NCBI RefSeq assembly: GCF_030814655.1
Contig: NZ_JAUSVK010000001.1
Coordinates: 4,905,001-4,969,000 of the forward strand
Length of the DNA stretch: 64,000 nucleotides
Direction of reading: 5' to 3'
From: Labrys monachus
GTDB taxonomy: Bacteria > Pseudomonadota > Alphaproteobacteria > Rhizobiales > Labraceae
The stretch's first letter is position 1. Every line of letters starts with the position of its first letter. Below the pieces are notes generated by a model. That model saw nothing but the letters and a program-made list of their open reading frames with translations, did no database searches and was not told where the DNA came from. Positions 14,804 through 23,502 of the stretch are shown piece by piece. A program made the translations under genes and the position numbers.

Positions 14804-16615
14804 ATGGCTCCTCCCCTTCTCTACCTGCGCGACATCCATCTCACCTTCGGCGGCACGCCGACGCTGGAGGGTGCCGATCTGTCGATCGCCCCCGGCGAGA
14901 GGCTGTGCCTGGTCGGGCGCAACGGCTCCGGCAAATCGACGCTCCTGAAGATCGCGGCCGGCCTGATCGATTTCGACCGGGGCGAGCGTTTCGTGCATCC
15001 CGGCGCCACGGTGCGCTATTTGCCGCAGGAGCCGGACCTCTCCGGCTTCGCCACCACGCTCGCTTATGTCGAGGCGGGTCTCGGGCCGGGGGACGAACCC
15101 TATCGCGCCGCCTATCTGCTCAACGAACTGGGGCTCACCGGCGAGGAGGATCCCGCGACGCTGTCGGGAGGCGAAGCCCGCCGCGCGGCGCTGGCGCGGG
15201 TGCTCGCGCCCGAGCCGGACATTCTCCTTCTCGACGAGCCGACCAACCATCTCGACCTGCCGGCGATCGAATGGCTCGAAAAGGAGATCGGTTCGCTGCG
15301 GTCGGCCCTCGTGCTGATCAGCCATGACCGCCGCTTCCTGGAGAACCTGTCCCGCGCGACGGTGTGGCTCGATCGCGGGCGGACGCGGCGCATGGAGCGC
15401 AGCTTCGCCTCTTTCGAGGAGTGGCGCGACCAGATCCTCGAGGAGGAGGAACGCGACCGCCAGAAGCTCGACCGCAAGATCGTCGCCGAGGAGCATTGGG
15501 TCCGCTACGGCGTCACGGCACGCCGCAAGCGCAATGTCCGCCGCATGGCGAACCTGGCGACCCTGCGCGAGGACCGCCGCAGCGCGCGGCGGGTCACCGG
15601 GGCCGTGAAGATGACGGTGACCGAGGGCGACGAGAGCGGCAAGCTGGTCATCGAGGCGATCGACATCGCCAAGTCCTGGGGCGGGCCGCCGATCATCCGC
15701 GACTTCTCCATCCGCGTCGCCAAGGGCGACCGTATCGGCATCGTCGGCCCCAACGGCGCGGGCAAGACGACGCTGCTCAATCTGCTCACCGGCGTCATCC
15801 CGCCCGACAGCGGCGTGGTCAAGCTCGGCGCCAGCCTGCAGATGGTGACGCTCGACCAGCGCCGCGAGAGCCTCGATCCGGCGGCGACCCTGGCCGACAC
15901 CATGACCGGCGGCGGCTCGGACTATGTCGACGTCGGCGGCGAGCGCAAGCATGTCATCGGCTATATGCGCGACTTCCTGTTCTCGCCCGAACAGGCCCGC
16001 ACGCCGGTTTCCGCGCTTTCCGGCGGAGAGCGCGGACGGCTGATGCTGGCGCGCGCGCTGGCCAAGCCCTCCAACCTCCTGGTGCTCGACGAGCCCACCA
16101 ACGACCTCGACCTCGAGACACTCGACCTCCTGCAGGAGATGATAGGCGAGTATCAGGGCACGGCGATCGTCATCAGCCATGACCGCGACTTTCTCGACCG
16201 CGTCGCCACCTCCATCCTGATGAGCGAAGGCGACGGGCGCTGGACCGAATATGCCGGCGGCTATTCGGACATGGTGTCCCAGCGCGGCGCCGGCGTGGCC
16301 CGGCGGATCGCCGAGCGGCCGGCGAATGCGAAGGAAGGATCCGGGGGCCCGCAGGACGCGTCGGATCGCGCGCAGAAGCGCAAGCTCTCCTTCAAGGAGA
16401 AGCACGCCCTGGAAACCCTGCCGAAGAAGATCGACGATCTCGCCAGGAAGGCCTCGATCCTGCAGACGCGCCTTGCCGACCCGGGGCTGTTCGCCAAGGA
16501 TTCGAAGGCCTTCGCGCAGCTCAGCGGCGATCTCGTCCGCATCGAGGGCGAGAAGGCCGCCGCGGAGGAGCAATGGCTGGAACTGGAGATGCTGCGCGAG
16601 GAAATCGAGGGATGA
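14804..16615 (+). CDS. uup: ABC-F family ATPase, Uup type
   Basis: A 603-residue soluble protein with two ABC domains and no membrane segments. The first Walker A is GRNGSGKSTLL (~38-48) with signature LSGGEARRAALAR and Walker B ILLLDEPTNHLDL. The second has GPNGAGKTTLL, LSGGERGRLMLAR and LVLDEPTNDLDL. The C-terminal ~90 residues (KLSFKEKHALETLPKKIDDL onward) form the coiled-coil Uup domain, which binds DNA or ribosomes. ABC-F proteins act on the ribosome E site; Uup loss affects precise transposon excision in E. coli. Start ATG 14804 (MAPPLLYLRD) is preferred over 14744, which adds 20 poorly conserved residues. Confidence 0.9.
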   Translation: MAPPLLYLRDIHLTFGGTPTLEGADLSIAPGERLCLVGRNGSGKSTLLKIAAGLIDFDRGERFVHPGATVRYLPQEPDLSGFATTLAYVEAGLGPGDEPYRAAYLLNELGLTGEEDPATLSGGEARRAALARVLAPEPDILLLDEPTNHLDLPAIEWLEKEIGSLRSALVLISHDRRFLENLSRATVWLDRGRTRRMERSFASFEEWRDQILEEEERDRQKLDRKIVAEEHWVRYGVTARRKRNVRRMANLATLREDRRSARRVTGAVKMTVTEGDESGKLVIEAIDIAKSWGGPPIIRDFSIRVAKGDRIGIVGPNGAGKTTLLNLLTGVIPPDSGVVKLGASLQMVTLDQRRESLDPAATLADTMTGGGSDYVDVGGERKHVIGYMRDFLFSPEQARTPVSALSGGERGRLMLARALAKPSNLLVLDEPTNDLDLETLDLLQEMIGEYQGTAIVISHDRDFLDRVATSILMSEGDGRWTEYAGGYSDMVSQRGAGVARRIAERPANAKEGSGGPQDASDRAQKRKLSFKEKHALETLPKKIDDLARKASILQTRLADPGLFAKDSKAFAQLSGDLVRIEGEKAAAEEQWLELEMLREEIEG

Positions 16616-17367
16616 GGATCGCGGTGATCGCCGATATCCACGGCAATGTCGTCGCGCTCGACGCCGTGCTGGCCGATATCGCCAGGCGCGGCGCCGACAT
16701 GACCGTGAACCTGGGCGACATCGTTTCCGGCCCGCTTTATCCGACCGAGACGGCCGACAGGCTGATGCCTCTCGGCTTTCCGACGATCCGCGGCAATCAC
16801 GACCGCCAGGTCCTGGCAGGCGGGCTGGCGGAGATGGGCGCATCCGACCTGTTCGCCGCCAGCCGGCTGAGGGCCGACCAGACGGCCTGGCTTGCCGGAT
16901 TGCCGGCAACGTTGCGGCTTTCGGACGCCGTCCTCCTGGTGCACGGCACGCCGTCGAGCGATCTTGCCTATTTCCTGGAGACGATCGACGCGGACGGCTT
17001 CCGGCCGGCCGCGCCGGAGGACATCGAAGAGCGCGCCGGGGCCGACCCCGCCCGACTGATCCTGTGCGGTCACAGCCATCTGCAACGCATGGCCCGGACC
17101 CGTGACGGGCGGCTGGTCGTCAATCCCGGAAGCGTCGGCCTGCCGGCCTATGCCGACGACCTTCCCTACCCCCACAAGGTCGAAGCCGGATCACCCCACG
17201 CCCGCTATGCGCTGATCGACATGCAGGCCCGGGACATCGCCGTCGAATTCGTCTCGGTGGCCTATGCTTGGGACAAGGCGGCAGCGGCAGCCGAGGCCCA
17301 TGGCCGCCCGGACTGGGCGAAGGCCCTGCGGACGGGAACGATGCCGGTTCTGCCGACGGGGACCTGA
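16612..17367 (+). CDS. Calcineurin-like metallophosphoesterase
   Basis: A 251-residue phosphoesterase with all family motifs: IADIHGN (Asp8, His10), LGDIVSG (~40), GNHDR (~62), CGHSH (~150) and VNPGSVG (~168). It resembles YfcE/DUF2437-type phosphodiesterases, so a cytoplasmic, metal-dependent hydrolysis of a phosphodiester is expected; the substrate is unknown. The ATG at 16612 overlaps the uup stop as ATGA, so it is translationally coupled to uup. A small hairpin (GATCCCG-CCTG-CGGGATC, 17366-17383) begins at its stop codon. Confidence 0.87.
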   Translation: MRIAVIADIHGNVVALDAVLADIARRGADMTVNLGDIVSGPLYPTETADRLMPLGFPTIRGNHDRQVLAGGLAEMGASDLFAASRLRADQTAWLAGLPATLRLSDAVLLVHGTPSSDLAYFLETIDADGFRPAAPEDIEERAGADPARLILCGHSHLQRMARTRDGRLVVNPGSVGLPAYADDLPYPHKVEAGSPHARYALIDMQARDIAVEFVSVAYAWDKAAAAAEAHGRPDWAKALRTGTMPVLPTGT

Positions 17368-17383
17368 TCCCGCCTGCGGGATC
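17366..17383. terminator. Hairpin after the metallophosphoesterase gene
   Basis: Perfect 7-base stem GATCCCG/CGGGATC with a CCTG loop, overlapping the stop codon of the rightward gene and facing the converging small gene at 17431-17715. There is no T run, so it may only protect the 3' end. Confidence 0.35.
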
Positions 17384-17430
17384 GCTGCGCTTCAAGACAA
17401 GCGCTTTGAATGCCGGAAGACGACCTACGC

Positions 17431-17715
17431 CTACCCCCGCGCCAGGGCGGCCCTTCCGCGTGCGGTGAGGCTGTAGCCGATGGCGCGATAGCCGGCCTTG
17501 ACCACGGCGATCGAGTCCATCTGGGCCGGCAGGGCGGATCTCGGCATCTGCGCGCCGTCGGGCAGGCGGTAGACGATTTCGCACCAGCCGAACTTGCGGC
17601 ACATATGCCCCGCCTGCCCGCTGATCGGCGGACGCAGATCGCCGGCGGCGAGGGCGGCGAGATAGGCTTTTTCGCGCGGTGTCGGGGCTCGATCGGGGAT
17701 GGGCATGAAATTCAT
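17431..17715 (-). CDS. Conserved-looking hypothetical protein downstream of RND pump
   Basis: A 94-residue protein not recognised. It contains a pair of cysteines (HMCRKFGWCEIV, ~residues 37-48) and ends in SLTARGRAALARG, the type of tail seen in small winged-helix or DNA-binding-like proteins. Its start lies eight bases after the stop of the RND pump gene on the same strand, so it is probably the last gene of that operon. It appears genuine because of the tight spacing and unbiased composition compared with the arginine-rich shadow frames around it. Confidence 0.55.
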   Translation of the reverse strand: MNFMPIPDRAPTPREKAYLAALAAGDLRPPISGQAGHMCRKFGWCEIVYRLPDGAQMPRSALPAQMDSIAVVKAGYRAIGYSLTARGRAALARG

Positions 17716-17723
17716 GTCGCTCC

Positions 17724-20700
17724 TTACTCCGCCGCGGCGGCCGGCGGCAGGGCCGCCACCCTGCCGCTCGCCGGCCTATATCGAGGCGAGGCCTCCTCTG
17801 CGCCCTCTTCCTCCCTGGGACCGACGAGCCCGCCGAACAGGCGAACGCACAGCCGGGTGACGTCGTCCATCACCGAATAGAAGGAGGGCACGAACACCAG
17901 CGACAGCAGAGTGGAGACGATGAGGCCGCCGATCACCGCGATCGCCATCGGCGCGCGGAACTCGCCGCCGTCGCCATGGCCCAGCGCCGTCGGCAGCATG
18001 CCGGCCACCATCGCGATCGTCGTCATCAGGATCGGCCTGGCGCGCTTGCGGCCGGCGTCGATGATCGCCTCGTGGCGATGCATGCCGTGCCTGACCCGCT
18101 CGACCGCGAAGTCGACCAGCATGATCGCGTTCTTGGTGACGATCCCCATCAGCATGAGGATGCCGATGACGACCGGCATCGACACCGAATTGTGGGTGGC
18201 GAGCAAAGCGAGGACGACGCCGAGCAGGGAGAGCGGCAGCGACATCAGGATGGTGATCGGATGGAAGACGCTGCCGAGCAGCAGCACCAGCACGCCGGCG
18301 ACCATCAGAAGGCCGGCCCCCATCGCCATGGCGAAGCCGGCGAACACCTCGTCCATGATCTCGGCATCGCCCGTGGAGGCGATATGGATGGAAGGCGGCA
18401 GGTTGTTCGCCTCCGGCAGGGCCTTGGCCGTCGCCAGCGCCTCGCCCATCTCCAGCCCCTGGCGCAGATCGGCGCCGATGGTGATGCGCCGCACGCGGTC
18501 ATAGCGCGCGATCGAGGACGGCCCCTGTCCGAATTCGACGTCGGCCACCGCCGCAAGCGGCACGGTGCCGCCCGTCGACGTCGTCAGGTTCAGGGCCTCG
18601 ATGAGGTGGAGATTGGCGCGGGAGGCTTCCGTCAGCTGCACGCGGATCGGGATCAGGCGGTCGCCGGCATTGAACTTGGCGAGATTGGCGTCGATGTCGC
18701 CGATCGTCGCCACGCGGACCGCCTCCGAAATCTGCTCGGTGGTGATGCCGTAGCGCGCCGCATCGTCCGTGCGGGGAATGATGCGGACCTCCGGGCGGTC
18801 GAGCCCGGTGCTGGCGGCGACGTTGGAAAAGCCCGGCACATGGCGCATGGCGCCTTCCAGCCGCGCGGTCGCCTCGTCGAGCGCGCGGGGATCGGTGCCC
18901 ATCAGCGCGAGGTTGACGCCGCGATCGCCGCGATCGTTGACGCGCCAGGCCCGGATGTCGGCGATGCCGGCGACGATGCGGGTGATGTCGTCCTCGATAT
19001 TCCATTGGCGGCGCACGCGGTCCGCCTTGTTGGACAGCGCCACATAGACGGCGGCGCGCCGCAATTCCATCTGCCCGGTGGGCGAGGAACCGCCGATGAC
19101 GAAGACGCGCTGCACCTCGGGTATCCGGCGGATGGCGGCGGCGAGCTCGTCCGTCTTGCGCATGGTGTCGTCGAGCCGGCCGCCCGGCGGGATCTCGGCG
19201 GACAGGACGATGCGGCCGGTATCGTCGGGCGGGATGAAGCCCTGCGGCAGGAAGGCCATCAGCTTGAGGGCGACGACGAACAGGGCGAAGCCGGCGGCGA
19301 TGGTGAGGTAGGGCGAGAACCACCGCGCGAGGGTGAATTCGAGGAAGCGCGTATAGACCCGCATGACGATGCCGTCGCGCGGCTCGTGATATTCGTGCGG
19401 ACGCAGGAAATAGGCGGTCATCATCGGGGTGATCAGCCGCGCCACCAGCAGCGAGAAGAACACCGCGGCCGCGACGACCAGGCCGAACTGCTTGAAATAC
19501 TGGCCGGCGATGCCGCCCATGAAGCTCACCGGCATGAAGATCGCGATGATCGTCAGGGTGATCGCCATCACCGCGAGGCCGATCTCGTCCGCCGCCTCGA
19601 TCGAGGCGCGATAGGGCGACTTGCCCATCTTCATGTGGCGCACGATGTTCTCGATCTCGACGATGGCGTCGTCGACGAGGATGCCCGTCACCAGCGTGAT
19701 CGCCAGGAGGCTGACGAGGTTGAGCGAGAAACCCATGGCGCTCATCGCCCAGAAGGTCGGGATGGCCGACAGCGGCAGCGCCACGGCGGCGATGAGGGTG
19801 GCGCGCCAGTCGCGCAGGAAGATCAGCACGACCACGACCGCGAGGAGCGCCCCCTCGATCAGGGTCTGCATCGCCGAGCGGAAATTGCCGTAGGTGTTCT
19901 TCACGCCGTCGTCGACGAGCGTGTAGGAGACGTCGGGATAAGCCTTGTGCAGGTCCCTGATCTTCTGCGCCACCCGGTCGGCCACCTCGGTGTCGCTGGC
20001 ACCCTTGGCGCGGAAGATCGAGAAGGCGACGATCGGCGTCCGGCCGTCGAGCCGGGCGAAGGATAGGGGATCGGCATAGGCGTCGGAGACGAAGGCGACG
20101 TCCTTGAGCCGCGCCTGCCGCCCGCCCGGCAGCATGATCCGCGTCTCCTTGAGATCGTCGATGGTGTGGGCGCCGGCGAGCGTGCGGATCGACTGCTCCT
20201 GGTTGCCGACATCGCCCTTGCCGCCGGAAAGGTCGACCGTGGTCGCCTTGAGCTGGCGGTTGACGTCGGCGGCGGTGACGCCGAGCGAGAGCAGGCGGTC
20301 GGGATCGAGCGCCACGCGGACCTCGCGGGTGACGCCGCCGAGGCGGTCGATGCGGCCGACGCCGCGAAGCCCCTGCAGGTCGCGCTTGACGACGTCGTCG
20401 ACGTGCCAGGACAATTGCTCCAGCGTCATGCCGGGCGCGGACGCCGAATAGGTCAGGATCGACTGGCCTTCGACGTCGACGCGGCTGACGATCGGCTCGT
20501 CGATGTCGCGCGGCAGATCCGAGCGTATCTTGGTGATGGCGTCCTTGACGTCGTTGAGGGCGCGGTCGGTATCGGTGCCCAGCCAGAACTCGATCAGGGC
20601 GGTCGACGCGGAATCGGAGACGTTGGACTGGATGTGCTTGATGCCGGCGACGCCGGATACCGCATCCTCGACCTTGCGCGTCACCTGTGTCTCGAGCTCG

Positions 20701-20876
20701 GACGGCGCGGCGCCGGACTGGGTGACCGTGACCGAGATCACGGGCACGTCGATATTGGGGAATTTGGTGATCGGCAGGCTCTGGAACGACACCCAGCCGA
20801 GCGCCATCAGCACCACGAACAGGACGATCGAGGGCACCGGATGGCGGATGGAGAGGGCGGAGATGTTGAAGGACAT
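17724..20876 (-). CDS. RND family efflux transporter permease subunit
   Basis: A 1050-residue inner-membrane pump of the HAE1/AcrB type. The sequence starts MSFNISALSIRHPVPSIVLF with the first transmembrane helix. The proton-relay aspartate pair is in TGILVDDAIVEIENIVRH (~residue 400), followed by the second half with its own helix set (GILMLMGIVTKNAIMLVDFA, ~950). Periplasmic porter domains occupy the two long loops. It works with the membrane fusion protein encoded just upstream (11-base gap) and presumably an outer-membrane channel encoded elsewhere, since none is in this operon. Start ATG 20876, five codons inside the longest frame, fits family N-termini. Confidence 0.93.
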   Translation of the reverse strand: MSFNISALSIRHPVPSIVLFVVLMALGWVSFQSLPITKFPNIDVPVISVTVTQSGAAPSELETQVTRKVEDAVSGVAGIKHIQSNVSDSASTALIEFWLGTDTDRALNDVKDAITKIRSDLPRDIDEPIVSRVDVEGQSILTYSASAPGMTLEQLSWHVDDVVKRDLQGLRGVGRIDRLGGVTREVRVALDPDRLLSLGVTAADVNRQLKATTVDLSGGKGDVGNQEQSIRTLAGAHTIDDLKETRIMLPGGRQARLKDVAFVSDAYADPLSFARLDGRTPIVAFSIFRAKGASDTEVADRVAQKIRDLHKAYPDVSYTLVDDGVKNTYGNFRSAMQTLIEGALLAVVVVLIFLRDWRATLIAAVALPLSAIPTFWAMSAMGFSLNLVSLLAITLVTGILVDDAIVEIENIVRHMKMGKSPYRASIEAADEIGLAVMAITLTIIAIFMPVSFMGGIAGQYFKQFGLVVAAAVFFSLLVARLITPMMTAYFLRPHEYHEPRDGIVMRVYTRFLEFTLARWFSPYLTIAAGFALFVVALKLMAFLPQGFIPPDDTGRIVLSAEIPPGGRLDDTMRKTDELAAAIRRIPEVQRVFVIGGSSPTGQMELRRAAVYVALSNKADRVRRQWNIEDDITRIVAGIADIRAWRVNDRGDRGVNLALMGTDPRALDEATARLEGAMRHVPGFSNVAASTGLDRPEVRIIPRTDDAARYGITTEQISEAVRVATIGDIDANLAKFNAGDRLIPIRVQLTEASRANLHLIEALNLTTSTGGTVPLAAVADVEFGQGPSSIARYDRVRRITIGADLRQGLEMGEALATAKALPEANNLPPSIHIASTGDAEIMDEVFAGFAMAMGAGLLMVAGVLVLLLGSVFHPITILMSLPLSLLGVVLALLATHNSVSMPVVIGILMLMGIVTKNAIMLVDFAVERVRHGMHRHEAIIDAGRKRARPILMTTIAMVAGMLPTALGHGDGGEFRAPMAIAVIGGLIVSTLLSLVFVPSFYSVMDDVTRLCVRLFGGLVGPREEEGAEEASPRYRPASGRVAALPPAAAAE

Positions 20877-20887
20877 CGGCGTTCCCC

Positions 20888-22222
20888 TCACTCGGCGCCG
20901 GGAGGCGATGTCGCTTCCATCGGCGTGATGCGGTCGCCGTCGCGCACGAAGGTGCCCGCGGTGGCGACGACGGCGTCGCCGGAGGCCACCCCCCGCGCGA
21001 TCTCGGCCTGCCTCTCCGTCCGCAGGCCGAGCGTCACCGCCCGGGTGGAGACGACGCTGTCGCGGACGACCTGCACCGTCGGCCCGTCCTCCGAATAGAG
21101 GATGGCCGATTGCGGCACGAGAACGCCGGTGCGGCTGGCGATCTCGACCTTGGCGCGGCCGAACGCACCCACCGTCAGGCCGGGCGCGGCATCGATGGCG
21201 AGCCGGACGCGGCCGAGCCGCGTGACGGTGCTGACCTCCGGCGCGACCAGCCGGACATGGGCGGCATAGGGCTGCTCGCGCGCGGCGGTGATCACCTCGG
21301 CCTTCATGCCGACGCGCAGGCGGGCCAGGGTCGTTTCCGGGACATCCGCTTCGAGCTCGATGTCGCCGTCGCGGATGATGCGGAACAGCGCCTCGCCGGC
21401 GGCGGAGACGACCGCGCCGATCCGCGCGGTCCGGCGGCTGACGATGCCGGCGGCGGGGGCCTGGATCTGGGTGTGGGCCAGCCTGACCATCATCTCGTCG
21501 CGCTGGGCGACGGCGAGATTGCGGTCCGCCTCGGCGACGGCAAGGGAGTGCCGGGCCGCATCGAGGCGGGCATCGGCCATCTTGGCAGCGGCTTCACGCT
21601 GCTCCAGCGTGTCCTCGGTCGCGTTGCCGCTCTTCTGCAGGGCGCGGGAGCGCGCAAAGGCGCTTTCCGCCTGATCCTTGTTCGCCTGCGCCTCGGCGAT
21701 CGAGCTCTTGGCCTGCGCGATGGAGGCCTCCGCCCGGGCGAGCTGCGCCGTGTTCTGCGCGAGAGAGGTGTCGATGGACGTCCGCGACAGCCGGGCGAGG
21801 ACCTGGCCCTCGGTGACGCGATCGCCCTCCTCGACCATGATCTGGTCGATCGCATAGCCGTCGACCTGCGGCGAGACCATGATCTCCTCGCGCGGCACCA
21901 GATTGCCGGTGACGACGGTGTTTTCGGTGATCGGACCGGTGACGGCATGCACGATGGTGATCGAGGGCGGCGGCGCGACGACGGCGACGGCGGCGCCCGC
22001 GGGCGCCTCCAGCATCGGGCGCAGCCACATGAAGGCTGCCGCCGCCGCGGCGGCGGCCAGCACGAGCACCAGCAGGGTCACCGTGACGGTGCGGACCTTC
22101 GACCGCCGCGGCGCCGGCGCATGGAGCGTCGATCCGGCCGGCGGCGTTCCGCCGGCATCGCCGAAGATGTCGTTCGGCTCGAGCCCGTGCTCGGGGCGGC
22201 GCTGCTTTTCAACCGCGGACAT
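20888..22222 (-). CDS. RND efflux periplasmic adaptor (HlyD/AcrA family)
   Basis: A 444-residue adaptor. It has a cytoplasmic N-tail, one membrane anchor at about residues 47-67 (VTLLVLVLAAAAAAAAFMW), a lipoyl half-motif (VSPQVDGYAIDQIMVEEGDRV), an alanine-rich coiled-coil hairpin at ~150-240, the second lipoyl half (TQIQAPAAGIVSRR) and beta-barrel and membrane-proximal domains. It bridges the pump at 17724-20876 to an outer-membrane channel. The start ATG 22222 overlaps the end of the tetR gene by 14 bases, so regulator, adaptor and pump form one operon. Confidence 0.92.
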   Translation of the reverse strand: MSAVEKQRRPEHGLEPNDIFGDAGGTPPAGSTLHAPAPRRSKVRTVTVTLLVLVLAAAAAAAAFMWLRPMLEAPAGAAVAVVAPPPSITIVHAVTGPITENTVVTGNLVPREEIMVSPQVDGYAIDQIMVEEGDRVTEGQVLARLSRTSIDTSLAQNTAQLARAEASIAQAKSSIAEAQANKDQAESAFARSRALQKSGNATEDTLEQREAAAKMADARLDAARHSLAVAEADRNLAVAQRDEMMVRLAHTQIQAPAAGIVSRRTARIGAVVSAAGEALFRIIRDGDIELEADVPETTLARLRVGMKAEVITAAREQPYAAHVRLVAPEVSTVTRLGRVRLAIDAAPGLTVGAFGRAKVEIASRTGVLVPQSAILYSEDGPTVQVVRDSVVSTRAVTLGLRTERQAEIARGVASGDAVVATAGTFVRDGDRITPMEATSPPGAE

Positions 22223-22895
22223 TGTGGGCTTCCTCCGGAGAAGCAACGGAAGCCGTCGCATTGACGGCGTCGGAAAGGGAACGGCCGAGATCGACCCTGC
22301 CGGACAGCAGGGCGGCCATGACGTTGACGAGGAGACGGAATCCCTCCCCGGTATCGAAGTCGGGCTCGAGGGCGCGCCGGGTGAACAGGCCGTCGCCCAT
22401 GGCGGAGAGGACGGTGATGGTCGCGCTGCTGTCGATGGCCTGCGGAATCTGGCCGGAATCCTTGGCCGCCTCCAGCACGGAGATCATGAGATCGTTCACC
22501 TCGCGGTCGACGGCTGCGCAGATCGCCGCCACGTCGGGATTGCGCGTCGCCTCGGCCCAGATCTCCATGAACAGCACGCAGCGCTCGCGCGGCGTCTCGA
22601 CGAAATGCTTGCGGCCCATGGCGATGAACGAGCCCATGATGTCGCTGGATTCGGCGACATCCCGGAAATCGGCACCGAAGCGCTCGCGGTCGCGCCCGAT
22701 CATGCCGGAGACCAGCGCCTCCTTCGAGGGGAAGTAGCGATAGAGGTTGCCGGCGCTCATGCCCGCTTCCCTCGCCACATCCTGCATGGTGGTGCGATGG
22801 AAGCCGGCGCGCTGGATGCATAATTCGAAAGCGTCGAGGATGTGCTCCTGCCGCTTGCCCATCCCCTTGGTCTCCGCGGCCGCATGCGGATCCAT
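22209..22895 (-). CDS. TetR/AcrR family repressor of the RND operon
   Basis: A 228-residue regulator with a clear HTH domain: RQEHILDAFELCIQRAGFHRT, then DVAREAGMSAGNLYRYFPSK (residues ~13-58), and a ligand domain ending in a second helical bundle. It is the first gene of the operon that encodes the efflux adaptor and pump. A perfect 20-base palindrome lies 36 bases upstream of ATG 22895, so autorepression that also silences the pump is expected. Longer in-frame starts at 22952 and 22982 would place the palindrome inside the coding region and are rejected. Confidence 0.9.
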   Translation of the reverse strand: MDPHAAAETKGMGKRQEHILDAFELCIQRAGFHRTTMQDVAREAGMSAGNLYRYFPSKEALVSGMIGRDRERFGADFRDVAESSDIMGSFIAMGRKHFVETPRERCVLFMEIWAEATRNPDVAAICAAVDREVNDLMISVLEAAKDSGQIPQAIDSSATITVLSAMGDGLFTRRALEPDFDTGEGFRLLVNVMAALLSGRVDLGRSLSDAVNATASVASPEEAHNVRG

Positions 22896-22930
22896 CACGG
22901 CGTCGACCACAACCACGCAAAACCTCGTCT

Positions 22931-22950
22931 GAGAATGAACGTTCATTCTC
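22931..22950. promoter_or_regulatory. Perfect 20-base palindromic TetR operator
   Basis: GAGAATGAACGTTCATTCTC is fully self-complementary over 20 bases. The TGAACGTTCA core matches operators of several TetR-family efflux repressors. It stands just upstream of the tetR-adaptor-pump operon start at 22895. Confidence 0.8.
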
Positions 22951-23102
22951 ATTACCAGAGGTTGCGGCCAAAGCAAAGCCACGCGAGGGAAGAAAGCGCG
23001 ATGCGGCCTTCCGATGGACGCCGGCCATGGTGACGGACGGGAACACAGCCCGCGCGCGGTCCGGATCGGCGCCGGACGCTCAGGAAGGCGGCATGATCTT
23101 CC

Positions 23103-23120
23103 TTCTTCCGGCCGGAAGAA
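23103..23120. terminator. 18-base palindrome downstream of the Dabb gene
   Basis: A perfect self-complementary stretch (TTCTTCCGG/CCGGAAGAA) lies 52 bases past the stop of the leftward gene at 23172-23480. No T run follows, so its role as terminator, as opposed to a protein-binding site, is uncertain. Confidence 0.3.
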
Positions 23121-23171
23121 AGCACAGATCTATGTTCGGCAGGCCGGCGGCGTCTCGTTCGCCGCCCCGCC

Positions 23172-23480
23172 TCACACCTCGAAGTCGAACACCAGGATGC
23201 CGTCGGCGCCACCCTGCGTCGCGGCGACGAGGGCTCCGGCGACCTTCACATGGTCGGGATGGGGCAGATAGGCGTCGCGGGCGGCCCTATCGGCGAAGTC
23301 CACGGTGAAGCCGTGGGTGTAGCCGCGCGCCAGCCCCTCGGGGCTCTCGTCCGGCCCGATGGCAACGGCGAGGATGCCGGGGATCTCCGCCTTCATGCCG
23401 CGGATGGCGGTGAGGAGCGCCTGCGTTTCAGCCGGTGTCAGGTCTGCCCGCAGGCAGCAAAGGACGATGTGGCGGATCAT
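23172..23480 (-). CDS. Dabb (stress-responsive A/B barrel) domain protein
   Basis: A 102-residue protein beginning MIRHIVLCCLRADLT, with the family hallmarks YTHGFTVDFADRAARDAYLPHPDHV in the second half. Dabb proteins form ferredoxin-like dimeric barrels; some are enzymes on polyketide-like substrates and others have unknown roles in catabolic operons. It sits 22 bases after the stop of the GMC oxidoreductase gene and closes the long leftward catabolic block. A substrate-binding or tautomerising role next to the oxidoreductase is inference. Confidence 0.85.
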   Translation of the reverse strand: MIRHIVLCCLRADLTPAETQALLTAIRGMKAEIPGILAVAIGPDESPEGLARGYTHGFTVDFADRAARDAYLPHPDHVKVAGALVAATQGGADGILVFDFEV

Positions 23481-23502
23481 GGTTTCCTCCTCGTGGTTCG
23501 CA

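Noticed and set aside
14687-16909. Minus-strand 740-codon frame opposite uup
   Set aside because: Both ABC domains of Uup are complete on the plus strand; the minus frame is a shadow.
17976-20066. Plus-strand 696-codon frame opposite the RND pump
   Set aside because: The minus strand encodes an unmistakable RND permease; the plus frame is charged, low-complexity text.
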